This document shows positions 1 to 8,888 of a stretch of DNA of 64,000 nucleotides, in pieces. Origin of the DNA: Streptomyces cirratus. GTDB lineage: Bacteria > Actinomycetota > Actinomycetes > Streptomycetales > Streptomycetaceae. The stretch lies in contig NZ_BMVP01000002.1 of NCBI RefSeq assembly GCF_014650775.1, forward strand, positions 1 through 64,000, read 5' to 3'. Made by a program: the position numbers and the translations under genes. The notes below the pieces were generated by a model. The model had not been told where the DNA came from. It did no database searches and saw only the letters and a program-made list of their open reading frames with translations. The stretch's first letter is position 1. The number at the start of each line of letters is the position of its first letter.

Positions 1-60
1 GAAAGCATTACCAACCAGCACAACAAGCAACCCGGCGAACCTTCCCGGTCACAGCACTAG
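1..60 (+). CDS. possible 3' end of a gene entering from the left (partial)
   Basis: Frame 1 is open from the window edge to a TAG at 58-60 and would encode the last 19 residues of a protein rich in Q, N, H and S. Third positions are only moderately G/C, so this could also be non-coding. It would end tail-to-tail with the helicase gene at 90. No function can be given from so little sequence. Confidence 0.25.
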   Translation, partial: ESITNQHNKQPGEPSRSQH

Positions 61-89
61 GGCCGCCGGGCGGGGGGCCGCCGGGCGCG

Positions 90-2189
90 TCAGGCCAGGG
101 CTTCCGGGAGGGGGGCCGCGTGGAGGAGGTGGAGGCCGGAGACGGCTCGGGTGAGGCAGACGTAGAGCCGGCGCAGGCCGGTGCGTTCGTCCGGTTCGCC
201 CGAGACGACCGCCGCCGGCTCGTCCAGCACGACGTAGTCGTACTCCAGGCCCTTCGCCAGCGAGGCCGGCACCAGCGTCAGCCGGGCCCGCTCCGTCGTC
301 TCCTCGCCCGGCGCCAGGTACGGCAGCCCCGTGGTCTCCAGGGCCCGCGCCAGTTCCGGGATCCGGGCGTCCGCCGCGATCAGGCCGATCGAGCCCTCGT
401 ACCGCAGGGACTCCCCGCACGCCGCGACCACCGCGGCCGTCAGCTCCGCCGCCACCACCTCCGACACGACCAGCGAGCCCGGCGTCTCGCGGACCGACGA
501 CACCGCCGCCAGCCCCGGCGAGATCACCGGCAGCAGCCGCGACGCGTACGCGATCACCTCGCGCGGTACGCGGAACCCGGCCGTCAGCTCCTCCAGCACC
601 GCCGCCGGCTTGCCCAGGTGCGTCAGCGCCTCGTCCCAACTGCGCGTGGCCCACGGCGTGGTGCCCTGCGCGAGGTCCCCGAGCACGGTCGCCGAGCCCG
701 TCGTGCAACGCCGCCCCACCGCCCGGTACTGCATCGGCGAAAGGTCCTGCGCCTCGTCGAGCACGACGTGGCCCAGCGAGTGCGTGCGCTCCACCAGGTC
801 CGCCGCCTCGTCGATCAGGACCAGGTCCGCGGCCGTCCACTTCGCCGACTTCACGCTGCGGAACGGCTTGGGCCACAGCAGCAGCTTCTGCTCGTCGTCG
901 TCGAGGATGCCGTCCGCGTGCGCGGCGAGGAACTCCGCGTCCGACAGCAGCCGCAGCACCAGCTTCGCCGGCTCCACAGGCGGCCAGATCTCCCGTACCG
1001 CCGCCTTGACCGCCGCGTTGCGGGCCACCGCGTCCTGCACCCGGTCGTCGGGGGCCTCGCCCGCCTGCTCCATGCGGACGAGGACGGTGTGCGCGATCCG
1101 CTGCGGCAGCGCGTCGCGCGCGGCGCCGTAGCGGATGTCCCGGTCGAGGAGCTCGGACACGATCTCCTCCAGCTCGTACGCGGGCACCCGCCAGCGGCGC
1201 GACCCCCGCACCACCATCAGCGGCTCGACCGGCGCGCTGACGTGCGAGCGGACGGCGCGGCGCAGGACCTCCGCCATCCGGGCGTCGCCCTTGACCACGG
1301 CGGTTTCGGCGGCGTCCGCGGCGCGTACCTCCAGGCCTTCGCGGGCGACGAGGTCGTCCACGGTGGCCTGCTTGACCTCCAGCTCGCCCAGGGCCGGCAG
1401 GACCTGCTCGATGTAGTGGAGGAAGGAACGGTTCGGCCCGATGACGAGGGTGCCGGTGCGGGCGAGGCGCTCGCGGTGCGCGTACAGCAGGTACGCGACC
1501 CGGTGCAGGCCGACGGCCGTCTTCCCGGTGCCGGGGCCGCCCTGGACGCAGACGGAGCCGGACAGGCCGGAGCGGACCAGCCGGTCCTGCTCGGGCTGGA
1601 TCGTCGCCACGATGTCGCGCATGGGGCCGACGCGCGGGCGCTCGATCTCCTGCTGGAGGAGCTTGCTGACGGTCGCGCCCTCGGTGGGGTCGCTGAGGTG
1701 CTCGTCCTCGTACGCGGTGAGTTCGCCGCCGGTGTAGCCGAAGCGGCGGCGCAGGGCGACGTCTTGGGGGTCGGCCTTGGAGGCGCGGTAGAAGGGCTGG
1801 GAGACGGGGGCGCGCCAGTCGATGACCATGGGGTCGCCGTCGGCGTCGTGGACGTGGCGGCGGCCGATGTAGAACATCTCGCCCTCGGCGCCCTCGGCGA
1901 GTTCGGCGCCGGGTGCGTGGAGGTAGTCGAGGCGGCCGAAGAAGAGGGGGGTGTGGGCGAGGTCGGCGAGGGCCTTGATGCGGTCGTCGATCTGGCCCTG
2001 GAGGACGATCGCGTTGACCCAGTTCGCGGTGACGTCGCGGATGTCGAGGGACTCGACGTCCGCGCGCATCGCGCGGAGCGCGGCGCGGGAGGCGGTGAGG
2101 TGCGCCTGCTCGCGGGCGAGGGGGTGGGCGGGCTCGGCTTCGGCTTCCGCCCGGGTGGGTGCGGCGGGCTCGGGGGCGTGCGCGGGCAC
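90..2189 (-). CDS. helR: HelR/HelD-type RNA polymerase-associated helicase
   Basis: This encodes a 699-residue superfamily-1 helicase of the HelD class that binds RNA polymerase. Known actinobacterial HelR removes rifamycins from the polymerase and recycles stalled complexes. The N-terminal ~200 residues are helical with QGQIDDR and MVIDWRAP motifs typical of HelD. The Walker A motif GGPGTGKT lies at about residues 217-224, and LIDEAAD and LDEAQD motifs follow. The GTG start at 2189 is chosen because GGAGG lies 6 nt upstream; the open frame continues to 2567, but that extension is Pro/Arg-rich with no ribosome site. The gene stands alone, and a -10-like TACACT (2316-2321) may drive it. The family is clear; the HelR rather than generic HelD assignment is inferred from length and domain layout. 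Confidence 0.85.
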   Translation of the reverse strand: MPAHAPEPAAPTRAEAEAEPAHPLAREQAHLTASRAALRAMRADVESLDIRDVTANWVNAIVLQGQIDDRIKALADLAHTPLFFGRLDYLHAPGAELAEGAEGEMFYIGRRHVHDADGDPMVIDWRAPVSQPFYRASKADPQDVALRRRFGYTGGELTAYEDEHLSDPTEGATVSKLLQQEIERPRVGPMRDIVATIQPEQDRLVRSGLSGSVCVQGGPGTGKTAVGLHRVAYLLYAHRERLARTGTLVIGPNRSFLHYIEQVLPALGELEVKQATVDDLVAREGLEVRAADAAETAVVKGDARMAEVLRRAVRSHVSAPVEPLMVVRGSRRWRVPAYELEEIVSELLDRDIRYGAARDALPQRIAHTVLVRMEQAGEAPDDRVQDAVARNAAVKAAVREIWPPVEPAKLVLRLLSDAEFLAAHADGILDDDEQKLLLWPKPFRSVKSAKWTAADLVLIDEAADLVERTHSLGHVVLDEAQDLSPMQYRAVGRRCTTGSATVLGDLAQGTTPWATRSWDEALTHLGKPAAVLEELTAGFRVPREVIAYASRLLPVISPGLAAVSSVRETPGSLVVSEVVAAELTAAVVAACGESLRYEGSIGLIAADARIPELARALETTGLPYLAPGEETTERARLTLVPASLAKGLEYDYVVLDEPAAVVSGEPDERTGLRRLYVCLTRAVSGLHLLHAAPLPEALA

Positions 2190-2694
2190 GGACTGCCTCC
2201 AACGGCTGGTGTGCGGGAGCTCGCTCCGGGGGAGCGGTGCGGTACGGACACGTGCCCGCCGGTACCGGCCGGCGGGCGCTCTCCCGATGGGGCGGAGGGA
2301 GGCGGCAAGAGCGGCGAGTGTAGCCACCGGGCGGCCGGTGCGCGAATGGATTACGGGCCTTGTGACGGCGCCCGCTCGCCCCGGCGCCCGACCGGCCCGG
2401 TCCCGGCCCCCGGGCATGGTCCGGCCCCGAAGCAGGCCCGGGTGGGGGCAGTGGCCGGGCCCGGAGCAGGCCGGACCGGGCACGTGACCGAGTCCGGAGC
2501 AGGCCCGGGGGCGGGCTGGGAGGTGGTGCCCGGGCCGGTGGTGGGCCGGCGCTCCGGGTGGGGGCATGCGGGGGAGTGTCAGACCTGAGGCAGGACCTTA
2601 GGGGCGGGCATGCGCCCGGAGGAGGAGGCGGGAGGCCCGGGGGTTCCTTCCTGGGGGCGATGTGACATCGGGGGAGGAAAGCCACCATGGACAC
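2190..2694. other. gene-free spacer with degenerate GC-rich repeats
   Basis: About 500 bases lie between the divergent helicase gene and the small ORF at 2695. A TACACT -10-like box (minus, 2316-2321) is the only helicase promoter candidate. Between 2395 and 2560 there are imperfect repeats around the words GGAGCAGGCC and CCGAAGCAGGCCCGGG. I do not see the inverted repeat expected for a rifamycin-associated element. Confidence 0.4.
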
Positions 2695-2880
2695 ATGAGC
2701 ACCGCAACCTGCACCCCGATCCAGGGCGGCCGCCCTCGCGGCGCCACCGCCACCTCCGACCACCGTCCCCGCCACCGCCTCGGCAACGTCCTGCGCGCCG
2801 CCAAGGTCTTCGCCGCGACCGCCGTGAGCGTCGTCGTCCTGGGTGAATACTCCGAGGAGACCGGCCTCATACGCCGCTGA
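2695..2880 (+). CDS. small hypothetical protein (61 aa)
   Basis: The product has a polar, Thr/Arg-rich N-terminus, a hydrophobic helix (AAKVFAATAVSVVVLG, about residues 34-49) and a charged tail ending EYSEETGLIRR. This looks like a single-helix membrane-associated peptide. ATG 2695 is preferred, with GGGGAGG at 2671-2677; an in-frame GTG at 2662 is an alternative. I recall similar short proteins in other Streptomyces but cannot give a function. It lies between helR and the GT87 remnant, with no operon partner. Confidence 0.55.
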   Translation: MSTATCTPIQGGRPRGATATSDHRPRHRLGNVLRAAKVFAATAVSVVVLGEYSEETGLIRR

Positions 2881-2935
2881 TCCCGGCCGGACCGGCACGG
2901 ATCCCGGCCGGACCGCCACGGGTCCCGGCACGACC
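2880..2935. repeat. short tandem repeat of about 22 bp
   Basis: The unit GATCCCGGCCGGACCGGCAC is present twice with a third degenerate copy, starting at the stop codon of the 61-aa ORF. It could fold into GC-rich hairpins and may help end transcription. Confidence 0.5.
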
Positions 2936-3044
2936 GTCCGCGCCGGAGGCGAACCGGCCTGATCACGGCGGCGTTCGGCCAGTCATCCACTCCCGGGCCA
3001 CTGCCGTCCCCTGTCGGGGCCACTGATCCACTAGGGTCACGCGC

Positions 3045-3809
3045 GTGACCCCGAGCCCCGAGCCCGCCCGCTCGCCGTCGCCCCCGTACCGCCTGCTGAT
3101 CACCGGCTCGCTGCTCGCGCTGGGGGTGCTCTGCATCGCCCCGCGCGTCCCGATGGCCAACGCCCTCGTCCAGGGCTTCTCCGCCGCCGAGTGGCGCCCG
3201 CCCACCGCCTATCCGCCGTTCGCCGCGATCCTGTTCACGCCTGCCGCCTGGCTGCCGGCCGGTGTCCTCAAGGCCGTGCTCGTCCTGGGCAGCGCGGGCC
3301 TGCTCGCCCTGCTCACTCTGTGGTCCTGCCGCCTCGCGGGGCTGCGGGCCAGGCCGGGGCACGTCCTGGCCGCCACCGTCGCGGGGCTGTGGGTGGAGAC
3401 GCTGTTCCAGAGCCCGCTGCCCGGGCAGATCAACCTGGCGCTGGCCTGCGTCGCCGTCTGGGACCTCGGCCGTCCCCGCGTGGCGCTCGGCAAGGGCTTC
3501 GCGCTGGGCACCGCCGCCGGGATCACCCTGACCCCGGCGGTCCTCATCCCGTACCTGCTGCTGACCGGCCGGATCCGGACCGGCCTGACGGCACTGGCCG
3601 CCTTCGCCGGCACCGGCCTGCTGGGCCTGCTCGTCCTCCCGCAGGCCTCCGCCGACTTCTGGACCCGCCACCTCGCCGCCGGTGGCCGGGCCCTGCTGCC
3701 GGAGCCGGCGCACGTTTGGGTCTGGTGCGTCCCGCTGCTGGCGTTCCTGGCGCGCGCCGCCCGGGGTCAGTCGCTCGCCAGCAGCTCGTCGGCGTCCATG
3801 ATCCGGTAG
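3045..3809 (+). CDS. truncated GT87/DUF2029-like mannosyltransferase, probably degenerate
   Basis: This 254-residue membrane protein has about six hydrophobic segments. The YPPFAAILFTP and GQINLALACVAVWDL motifs belong to the GT87 family (polyprenol-phosphate-mannose-dependent mannosyltransferases), whose members are usually near 400 residues. The N-terminal loop that carries the catalytic Asp in PimE-like enzymes is replaced by a short sequence without Asp, and the C-terminal third is missing. The last ~14 codons lie antisense to the end of the XPB gene (43-bp overlap), suggesting loss of the original stop. A TAGGGT box at 3032-3037 sits 7 nt before the GTG, so the message is probably leaderless. 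The best reading is an expressed remnant or a gene losing function. Confidence 0.6.
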   Translation: MTPSPEPARSPSPPYRLLITGSLLALGVLCIAPRVPMANALVQGFSAAEWRPPTAYPPFAAILFTPAAWLPAGVLKAVLVLGSAGLLALLTLWSCRLAGLRARPGHVLAATVAGLWVETLFQSPLPGQINLALACVAVWDLGRPRVALGKGFALGTAAGITLTPAVLIPYLLLTGRIRTGLTALAAFAGTGLLGLLVLPQASADFWTRHLAAGGRALLPEPAHVWVWCVPLLAFLARAARGQSLASSSSASMIR

Positions 3810-5410
3810 GCGTAGCCCTGCTCCGCCAGGAAGCGCTGACGGTGCGCGGCGAAGTCCTGGTCGATCGTGTCGCGCGCGACGACCGAGTAGAACCGCGCCT
3901 CGTGTCCGTCCGCCTTCGGGCGCAGGACCCGGCCCAGACGCTGCGCTTCCTCCTGGCGCGAGCCGAAGGTGCCCGACACCTGGATCGCGACGGTCGCCTC
4001 CGGCAGGTCGATGGAGAAGTTCGCGACCTTCGAGACGACCAGCACGCTGATCTCGCCCTCGCGGAAGGCGTTGAAGAGCTTCTCGCGCTGCGCGTTGGAG
4101 GTCTCGCCCTTGATGACGGGTGCGTCGAGGTGCTCGCCGAGCTCGTCCAACTGGTCGATGTACTGACCGATGACCAGGGTCTGCTCGCCCCGGTGCTTGC
4201 GCACCAGCGCCTCGGTGACCTTCCGCTTCGTCGCGGTCGTCGCGCAGTAGCGGTACTTCTCCTCCGTCTCGGCGGTCGCGTAGGCGAGCCGCTCCGAATC
4301 GGTGAGGTTCACCCGCACCTCGACGCAGTCCGCCGGCGCGATGTAGCCCTGGGCCTCGATCTCCTTCCACGGCGCGTCGAACCGCTTGGGGCCGATCAGG
4401 GAGAACACGTCCGACTCGCGGCCGTCCTCCCGGACCAGGGTCGCGGTCAGGCCGAGCCGCCGCCGGGCCTGGAGGTCGGCCGTGAACTTGAAGACCGGCG
4501 CGGGCAGCAGGTGCACCTCGTCGTAGAGGATCAGGCCCCAGTCCCGGGAGTCGAACAGCTCCAGGTGCGGATAGACACCCTTCCGCTTCGTCGTGAGCAC
4601 CTGGTAGGTGGCGATGGTGACGGGCCGGATCTCCTTGCGGGTGCCGGAGTACTCGCCGATCTCCTCCTCCGTCAGGGAGGTCCGCTTGACCAGCTCGTGC
4701 TTCCACTGCCGGGCCGAGACGGTGTTGGTCACCAGGATCAGCGTGGTCGCCTTCGCCATGGCCATGGCGCCCGCGCCGACCAGCGTCTTGCCGGCTCCGC
4801 AGGGCAGCACGACGACGCCGGAGCCGCCGTGCCAGAACCCCTCGACGGCCTGCTGCTGGTAGGGCCGCAGCGCCCAGCCGTCCTCGACCAGGTCGATGGC
4901 GTGCGCCTCGCCGTCGACGTACCCGGCGAGGTCCTCGGCCGGCCAGCCCAGCTTGAGCAGGGTCTGCTTGATCTGGCCGCGCTCGGAGGGGTGCACGGCC
5001 ACGGTGTCCGGGTCGAGCCGGGCCCCGACCAGGGGGGTGATCCGCTTGGACCGCAGGATCTCCTCCAGCACGGGCCGGTCGGTGCTGGTCAGCACCAGCC
5101 CGTGGACGGGGTGCTTGGACAGGGTCAGCCGCCCGTAGCGCGCCATGGTCTCGGCGACGTCCACGAGCAGCGCGTGCGGCACCGGATAGCGGGAGAACTC
5201 GACGAGCGCGTCCACCACCTGCTCGGCGTCGTGCCCGGCGGCGCGGGCGTTCCACAGCCCGAGCGGGGTGATCCGGTAGGTGTGGATGTGCTCGGGCGCC
5301 CGCTCCAGCTCGGCGAAGGGCGCGATGGCCCGCCGCGCGGCGCCGGCCAGCTCGTGGTCGACCTCGAGAAGGAGGGTTTTGTCGCTCTGGACGATGAGAG
5401 GCCCGTTCAC
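3767..5410 (-). CDS. DNA repair helicase XPB
   Basis: This is a 547-residue superfamily-2 3'-5' DNA helicase of the bacterial XPB family. The N-terminal damage-recognition-like domain (about 1-175) is followed by Walker A PCGAGKT (about 203-209), the DEVH box (297-300), the XPB-specific RED motif (327-329) and motif VI QRLGRVLRPK. All catalytic motifs are intact. GTG 5410 is used as the start, with AAAGGGA 5-6 nt upstream. Its partner in function may be the large XPB-N-like protein encoded at 6266-8746, transcribed in the same direction with only the DUF4291 gene between. Confidence 0.93.
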   Translation of the reverse strand: MNGPLIVQSDKTLLLEVDHELAGAARRAIAPFAELERAPEHIHTYRITPLGLWNARAAGHDAEQVVDALVEFSRYPVPHALLVDVAETMARYGRLTLSKHPVHGLVLTSTDRPVLEEILRSKRITPLVGARLDPDTVAVHPSERGQIKQTLLKLGWPAEDLAGYVDGEAHAIDLVEDGWALRPYQQQAVEGFWHGGSGVVVLPCGAGKTLVGAGAMAMAKATTLILVTNTVSARQWKHELVKRTSLTEEEIGEYSGTRKEIRPVTIATYQVLTTKRKGVYPHLELFDSRDWGLILYDEVHLLPAPVFKFTADLQARRRLGLTATLVREDGRESDVFSLIGPKRFDAPWKEIEAQGYIAPADCVEVRVNLTDSERLAYATAETEEKYRYCATTATKRKVTEALVRKHRGEQTLVIGQYIDQLDELGEHLDAPVIKGETSNAQREKLFNAFREGEISVLVVSKVANFSIDLPEATVAIQVSGTFGSRQEEAQRLGRVLRPKADGHEARFYSVVARDTIDQDFAAHRQRFLAEQGYAYRIMDADELLASD

Positions 5411-5521
5411 ACGCGTCCCTTTCCGGCGTGGGGTCGGCCGCCCGGGCGCGGACGGCCAAACCTCCAGTCTGCCGTATCGCCGCGCGGTCGGGGCGGTTCG
5501 CGGGCCGCCGAGTGAGGAGGA

Positions 5522-6112
5522 CTACGCGCCCAGGTGGGGCAGGGGGCCGGCGGGGTACGGGGTCTCGGCGGGGAGGAGGGCGCGGGCGGCGTCCGGGCGC
5601 CCGGAGCGGAGCAGGGCGTGGATCTCCCGCGCGAGCGGGGTGACGTCGCGGATGGAGACCGTCCAGGTGTCGGCGTAGGCGCGGGAGACCGGGCCCGACA
5701 GTCCCAGCTGGAGGGAGCGGTACGGCAGCGGGTTCAGATGCAGGTCGCGTTCGGGGTCCCACTGCACGCGGGCCGCCGAGCGGGACAGGGCGTCCCGCCA
5801 GGCCGCGCGGTCGACGTGGGTGCGGGGTTCGAAGTGGGACAGGCAGGCCCCGGCCAGAGCCCGGTCGAAGCCCTCGCGGGTGATCTCGACGGCCAGCACC
5901 GTCTCCTGGCCGGCCTTGGTGGCCCAGCCGCAGCGGTACATCATCCACAGGAACGAGGGCTTGATCCAGGTCATCCGCTCGCGCTTCCAGGCCGCCGGGA
6001 ACCGCCCGTCACGGGCCGCCGCGAGCCCCAGGGCGGGCGCGTACGCCTGGTAGACGGTGATCGTGGAAGCGGTGTGGGCGGCGCGGACAGCGCGGGCGGG
6101 CTGGGCGGACAT
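5522..6112 (-). CDS. DUF4291 family protein
   Basis: This is a 196-residue soluble protein of normal family length. Conserved-looking motifs are ITVYQAYAPALG, MTWIKPSFLWMMYRCGW and VQWDPERDLH. The family has no proven activity that I know of, although distant RNA-ligase or nucleotidyltransferase links have been suggested. The ATG at 6112 has a CACCCT box 6 nt upstream and no clear ribosome site, so translation may be leaderless. It lies between two XPB-related genes on the same strand, but the 110-bp gap to xpb argues for separate transcription. Confidence 0.8.
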   Translation of the reverse strand: MSAQPARAVRAAHTASTITVYQAYAPALGLAAARDGRFPAAWKRERMTWIKPSFLWMMYRCGWATKAGQETVLAVEITREGFDRALAGACLSHFEPRTHVDRAAWRDALSRSAARVQWDPERDLHLNPLPYRSLQLGLSGPVSRAYADTWTVSIRDVTPLAREIHALLRSGRPDAARALLPAETPYPAGPLPHLGA

Positions 6113-6159
6113 GCCCCTAGGGTGCGGGTGCCCGGGGCCGCCGGGCCAGCGGTTTTACC

Positions 6160-6199
6160 GGCGTCGCGGGCCCGGGAGCGCCCCCCGGCCCGCGACGCC
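6160..6199 (-). terminator. 13-bp GC-rich hairpin after the XPB-N-like gene
   Basis: The arms at 6160-6172 and 6187-6199 are perfectly complementary (GGCGTCGCGGGCC) around a 14-nt loop, followed on the minus strand by GGTAAAACC. It lies 67 bp past the stop at 6266. A 33-bp direct repeat (CGCCCGGCACCGCA...) at about 6196 and 6229 fills the rest of the gap. Confidence 0.6.
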
Positions 6200-6265
6200 C
6201 GGCACCGCACCCCGCCGCGTTGCCAAAACGCCCGGCACCGCATCCCGCCGCGTCGCCGCGACGCC

Positions 6266-8746
6266 CTAGACCTGGTCCTCCGCGAGTTCCGCGACGCCCG
6301 TGATGCGGTGGAGGGCGAAGGTGCGGACCTCGTCCGCCGTGTGGTCGTAGCCGGTGACGAAGCCGCCCTCCACCCGGACCGGGGCGATGACCCGCTGGCT
6401 CGCCGCGCCTTCCGCGTTCACGTACCCGATCCACACCGCCGAGCCGGTCAGCGCGGCCGCCTGCACCGTCGCCAGGGTCTCCGCCGCGCTCGTGCGCGGG
6501 AGGTCGCCGGGGCCGCTGCCGCCCGAGGGGGTGGCGGCGGGGTCCTTGCGCACCGCCGTCGCCGCCAGGTCGCCCGCGCGGATCGCCCGTACGGCCGCCC
6601 CGAGCAGGGTCGCGTCCGGTACCGGCGGGCCGTCCGGCACCGGCGCGGGCGCAGACCGCGCCGGGGAACGGTGCGCGTCCGCCCGGGCCACCAGCACGTC
6701 GCCCGTACGGGACTCCGCGGCCGGCGCGTAGCCCATCGCCCGCAGCCCGTCGAGCAGGGCCCCCGGTTCGGCCTGCGCGGCCAGCACGGTCGGCGCGAGC
6801 CTCCGCAGCCCGAGCCCCGCGGAGCGCTTGTCGGCCAGGATCTCGTTCAGCATGCCGTCGTCGTCGCAGCGCAGGTACGAGGAGGCGGCGCCGACCCGCA
6901 GGTGCCCGTGGCGCCGGGCCACGTCGTCGATGAGGTACGACAGCGGCTGCGGCACCGGGGTACGGCTGTGCTCCGCGAGGAAGGCGTGCAGGTCGACGGC
7001 GGTGTGCCCGGCGTCCAGGGCCCGGCGTACCGAGCCCGGAGTGAAGCGGTACACCGTCGCACCGCCCTTTGACTCCACCTCCGCGAGCACCGCCAGGGTG
7101 TCGCCGAGCGGCCGCCGCAGCGGGCCGGGCGCGACGGCCGTCAGGTCCGCCTGCAACAGGACGTGGTCCACCGGTTCCGGCAGCTGCGGGGCGAGCACCG
7201 GCGCCGGGTCGCGGCCCTCCAGCAGGGCGCGGCCGAACGCGCTGAGCGCGCCCCGGCCGGTGACGCCGAGGACCTCGGCCTCGGTCAGCGTCCACCGCGC
7301 GAGGCGGGCCCGCAGGTCGCTCGTGCCGCGCGGCGGGCGCTCCCACGCCAGCCGGGCCAGCAGCGCGTCCGGCTCCGGCGATCCGCCCTCCGGCAGTTCG
7401 GCGAGGAGCCCGAGGACCCGGTGGCGGACCTCGGCCGCGGCGGAGCGGTCCAGCTCCGGGCCGAGCGCCGACAACGTACGCCCCTTGCTGTCCTGTTCGC
7501 CGACCAGCCCGGCCGTGCGGGTCGCCGGCAGCCACGCCCGTACCAGCGCCGACCAGCGCTCGGCGGGCGGCAGTTCGAGCCACCCGTCGAAGGCCGGGGT
7601 GGGCGCGTAGCGCTCGTCGGCCTCGGCGTCACCGGCCACCAGCCCGGCGGCGTAGGCGAGTTCGGCCCAGAACGCCGCCGACTGCTCGGTGGTGTCCAGC
7701 GTCGCCGCCGTCCGCTTGAGGTCCCGTACGGACAGACCGCCGGCCCGCAGCACCGGGGGACCGGTGTGCTCCCAGGACTTGACCAGCTCCTCCACGGTCG
7801 ACAGCGCCGCCAGCGCCTGGCCCGCCGCGTTCGCGTCCACAAGCTGTGGACGGTGCTCGCGGTGCAGCCGTACGGGGGGCGCGACCGGCTCCGTCACCCG
7901 GTGCGCGAGGCCGCCGCGCAGGTACAGCGCCACCTCGCGGGGCAGTACGACGGTGCGCGCCGAGGCGGGCAGCAGCAGGCCCCGGTCGCGCAGCCAGCGC
8001 ACCGGCGGCGTCGGATCGGGGGTCACCTCCCCGTACGGCGGCCCCCACACCAGCCGCCCCAGCACCTGGTGGGCCTCCGCCGGGGCCTGGTCCAGCAGCG
8101 CCGACATCCGCTCGGGGTCGGTGAACAGGGCTGTCAGCGCGGACACGGCGGAGACGGGGTCGTGGGTGGCGGGCAGCCCGGCGGTCGCCACGATCTCCTG
8201 GACGCGGGTCGGGGACATCCCGGAGGTGGCTTCGGCGACGGTGGGGCCGAGGCCGGTGGGGGAGGGGCGGGCCGGTGACGGGGAGAGCAGTTCGCGGGCG
8301 GTGCGGACCAGGCGGAGCCGGTCGTCGTCCCCCCACACCAGGGCCTGGTCGCGCAGGGTGCCGAGGGCGCGGGGGAGGGCGGCGCGGGCACCGTTGTCCT
8401 CGCCGGAGCTGCCGGTGTCGCCGGCCAGCAGCGACTCCAGCACCGGGTACGGGCAGGGGTCCGGGGCCACCGCGAGGGCCTCGGCCGTCTGGAGGGCGAA
8501 GCGGTCGAGGCGGTCCAGGGCGCGGACCACGGAGGCGCGGGTCCCGGCGCGGGTGGCGAGCTGGGTGACGTCGCCGGGCACCGGGGTCAGCAGGTCCGGG
8601 CGGGCGTGCAGCAGTGCGGCGAGGGCCACGTCGTCGCGGGCGCGGAGCGCCTCGGCGAGGGAGCGCGGGGCGGTGGCCGCGGTGGCGCGGGCTTCCGCCG
8701 TGCGGGCCTGGGCGGTGCTTGGCTCCGCGGTGCTTGGGTCGGGCAC
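6266..8746 (-). CDS. large helicase-associated protein with XPB/Ssl2 N-terminal-like domain
   Basis: This is an 826-residue protein annotated in related genomes as helicase C-terminal or helicase-associated domain protein (PF13625, the DNA-binding domain of XPB/Ssl2-like helicases). No Walker A or DEAD box is seen, so it is unlikely to be a helicase itself. Residues 15-400 are made of short helical WH-like units. The C-terminal half has PLSYLIDDVARRHGHLRVG, the hallmark of the XPB-N domain, and a small beta-rich end resembling WYL-type modules (AVWIGYVNAEG, GFVTGYDHTADEVRTFALHRI). GTG 8746 is supported by AGGAGG five bases upstream. Inference: it assists XPB in DNA remodelling or acts as a DNA-binding regulator. 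Confidence 0.8.
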   Translation of the reverse strand: MPDPSTAEPSTAQARTAEARATAATAPRSLAEALRARDDVALAALLHARPDLLTPVPGDVTQLATRAGTRASVVRALDRLDRFALQTAEALAVAPDPCPYPVLESLLAGDTGSSGEDNGARAALPRALGTLRDQALVWGDDDRLRLVRTARELLSPSPARPSPTGLGPTVAEATSGMSPTRVQEIVATAGLPATHDPVSAVSALTALFTDPERMSALLDQAPAEAHQVLGRLVWGPPYGEVTPDPTPPVRWLRDRGLLLPASARTVVLPREVALYLRGGLAHRVTEPVAPPVRLHREHRPQLVDANAAGQALAALSTVEELVKSWEHTGPPVLRAGGLSVRDLKRTAATLDTTEQSAAFWAELAYAAGLVAGDAEADERYAPTPAFDGWLELPPAERWSALVRAWLPATRTAGLVGEQDSKGRTLSALGPELDRSAAAEVRHRVLGLLAELPEGGSPEPDALLARLAWERPPRGTSDLRARLARWTLTEAEVLGVTGRGALSAFGRALLEGRDPAPVLAPQLPEPVDHVLLQADLTAVAPGPLRRPLGDTLAVLAEVESKGGATVYRFTPGSVRRALDAGHTAVDLHAFLAEHSRTPVPQPLSYLIDDVARRHGHLRVGAASSYLRCDDDGMLNEILADKRSAGLGLRRLAPTVLAAQAEPGALLDGLRAMGYAPAAESRTGDVLVARADAHRSPARSAPAPVPDGPPVPDATLLGAAVRAIRAGDLAATAVRKDPAATPSGGSGPGDLPRTSAAETLATVQAAALTGSAVWIGYVNAEGAASQRVIAPVRVEGGFVTGYDHTADEVRTFALHRITGVAELAEDQV

Positions 8747-8888
8747 GGTCGCCTCCTGGTCGCGTCGGCCGGTCCGTCGGCCGGTCCCCATCCGGTCAAC
8801 GGTATCCGCTGCGGTCTCCGTTGCGCCGCCAGCGGCTCCACGGCGTACGCGCTACCTTCGGGGCAGGCGGGACGGGAGGAGGCGGGGC

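Noticed and set aside
49..2931. 960-codon minus-strand frame over the helR region
   Set aside because: Arg/Pro-rich shadow of the real helR frame, which has clear motifs and a ribosome site.
7835..7851. GTCCACAAGCTGTGGAC, an inverted pair of partial DnaA boxes
   Set aside because: It is inside a conserved coding region, isolated, and each half lacks the full TTGTCCACA box; not an origin.
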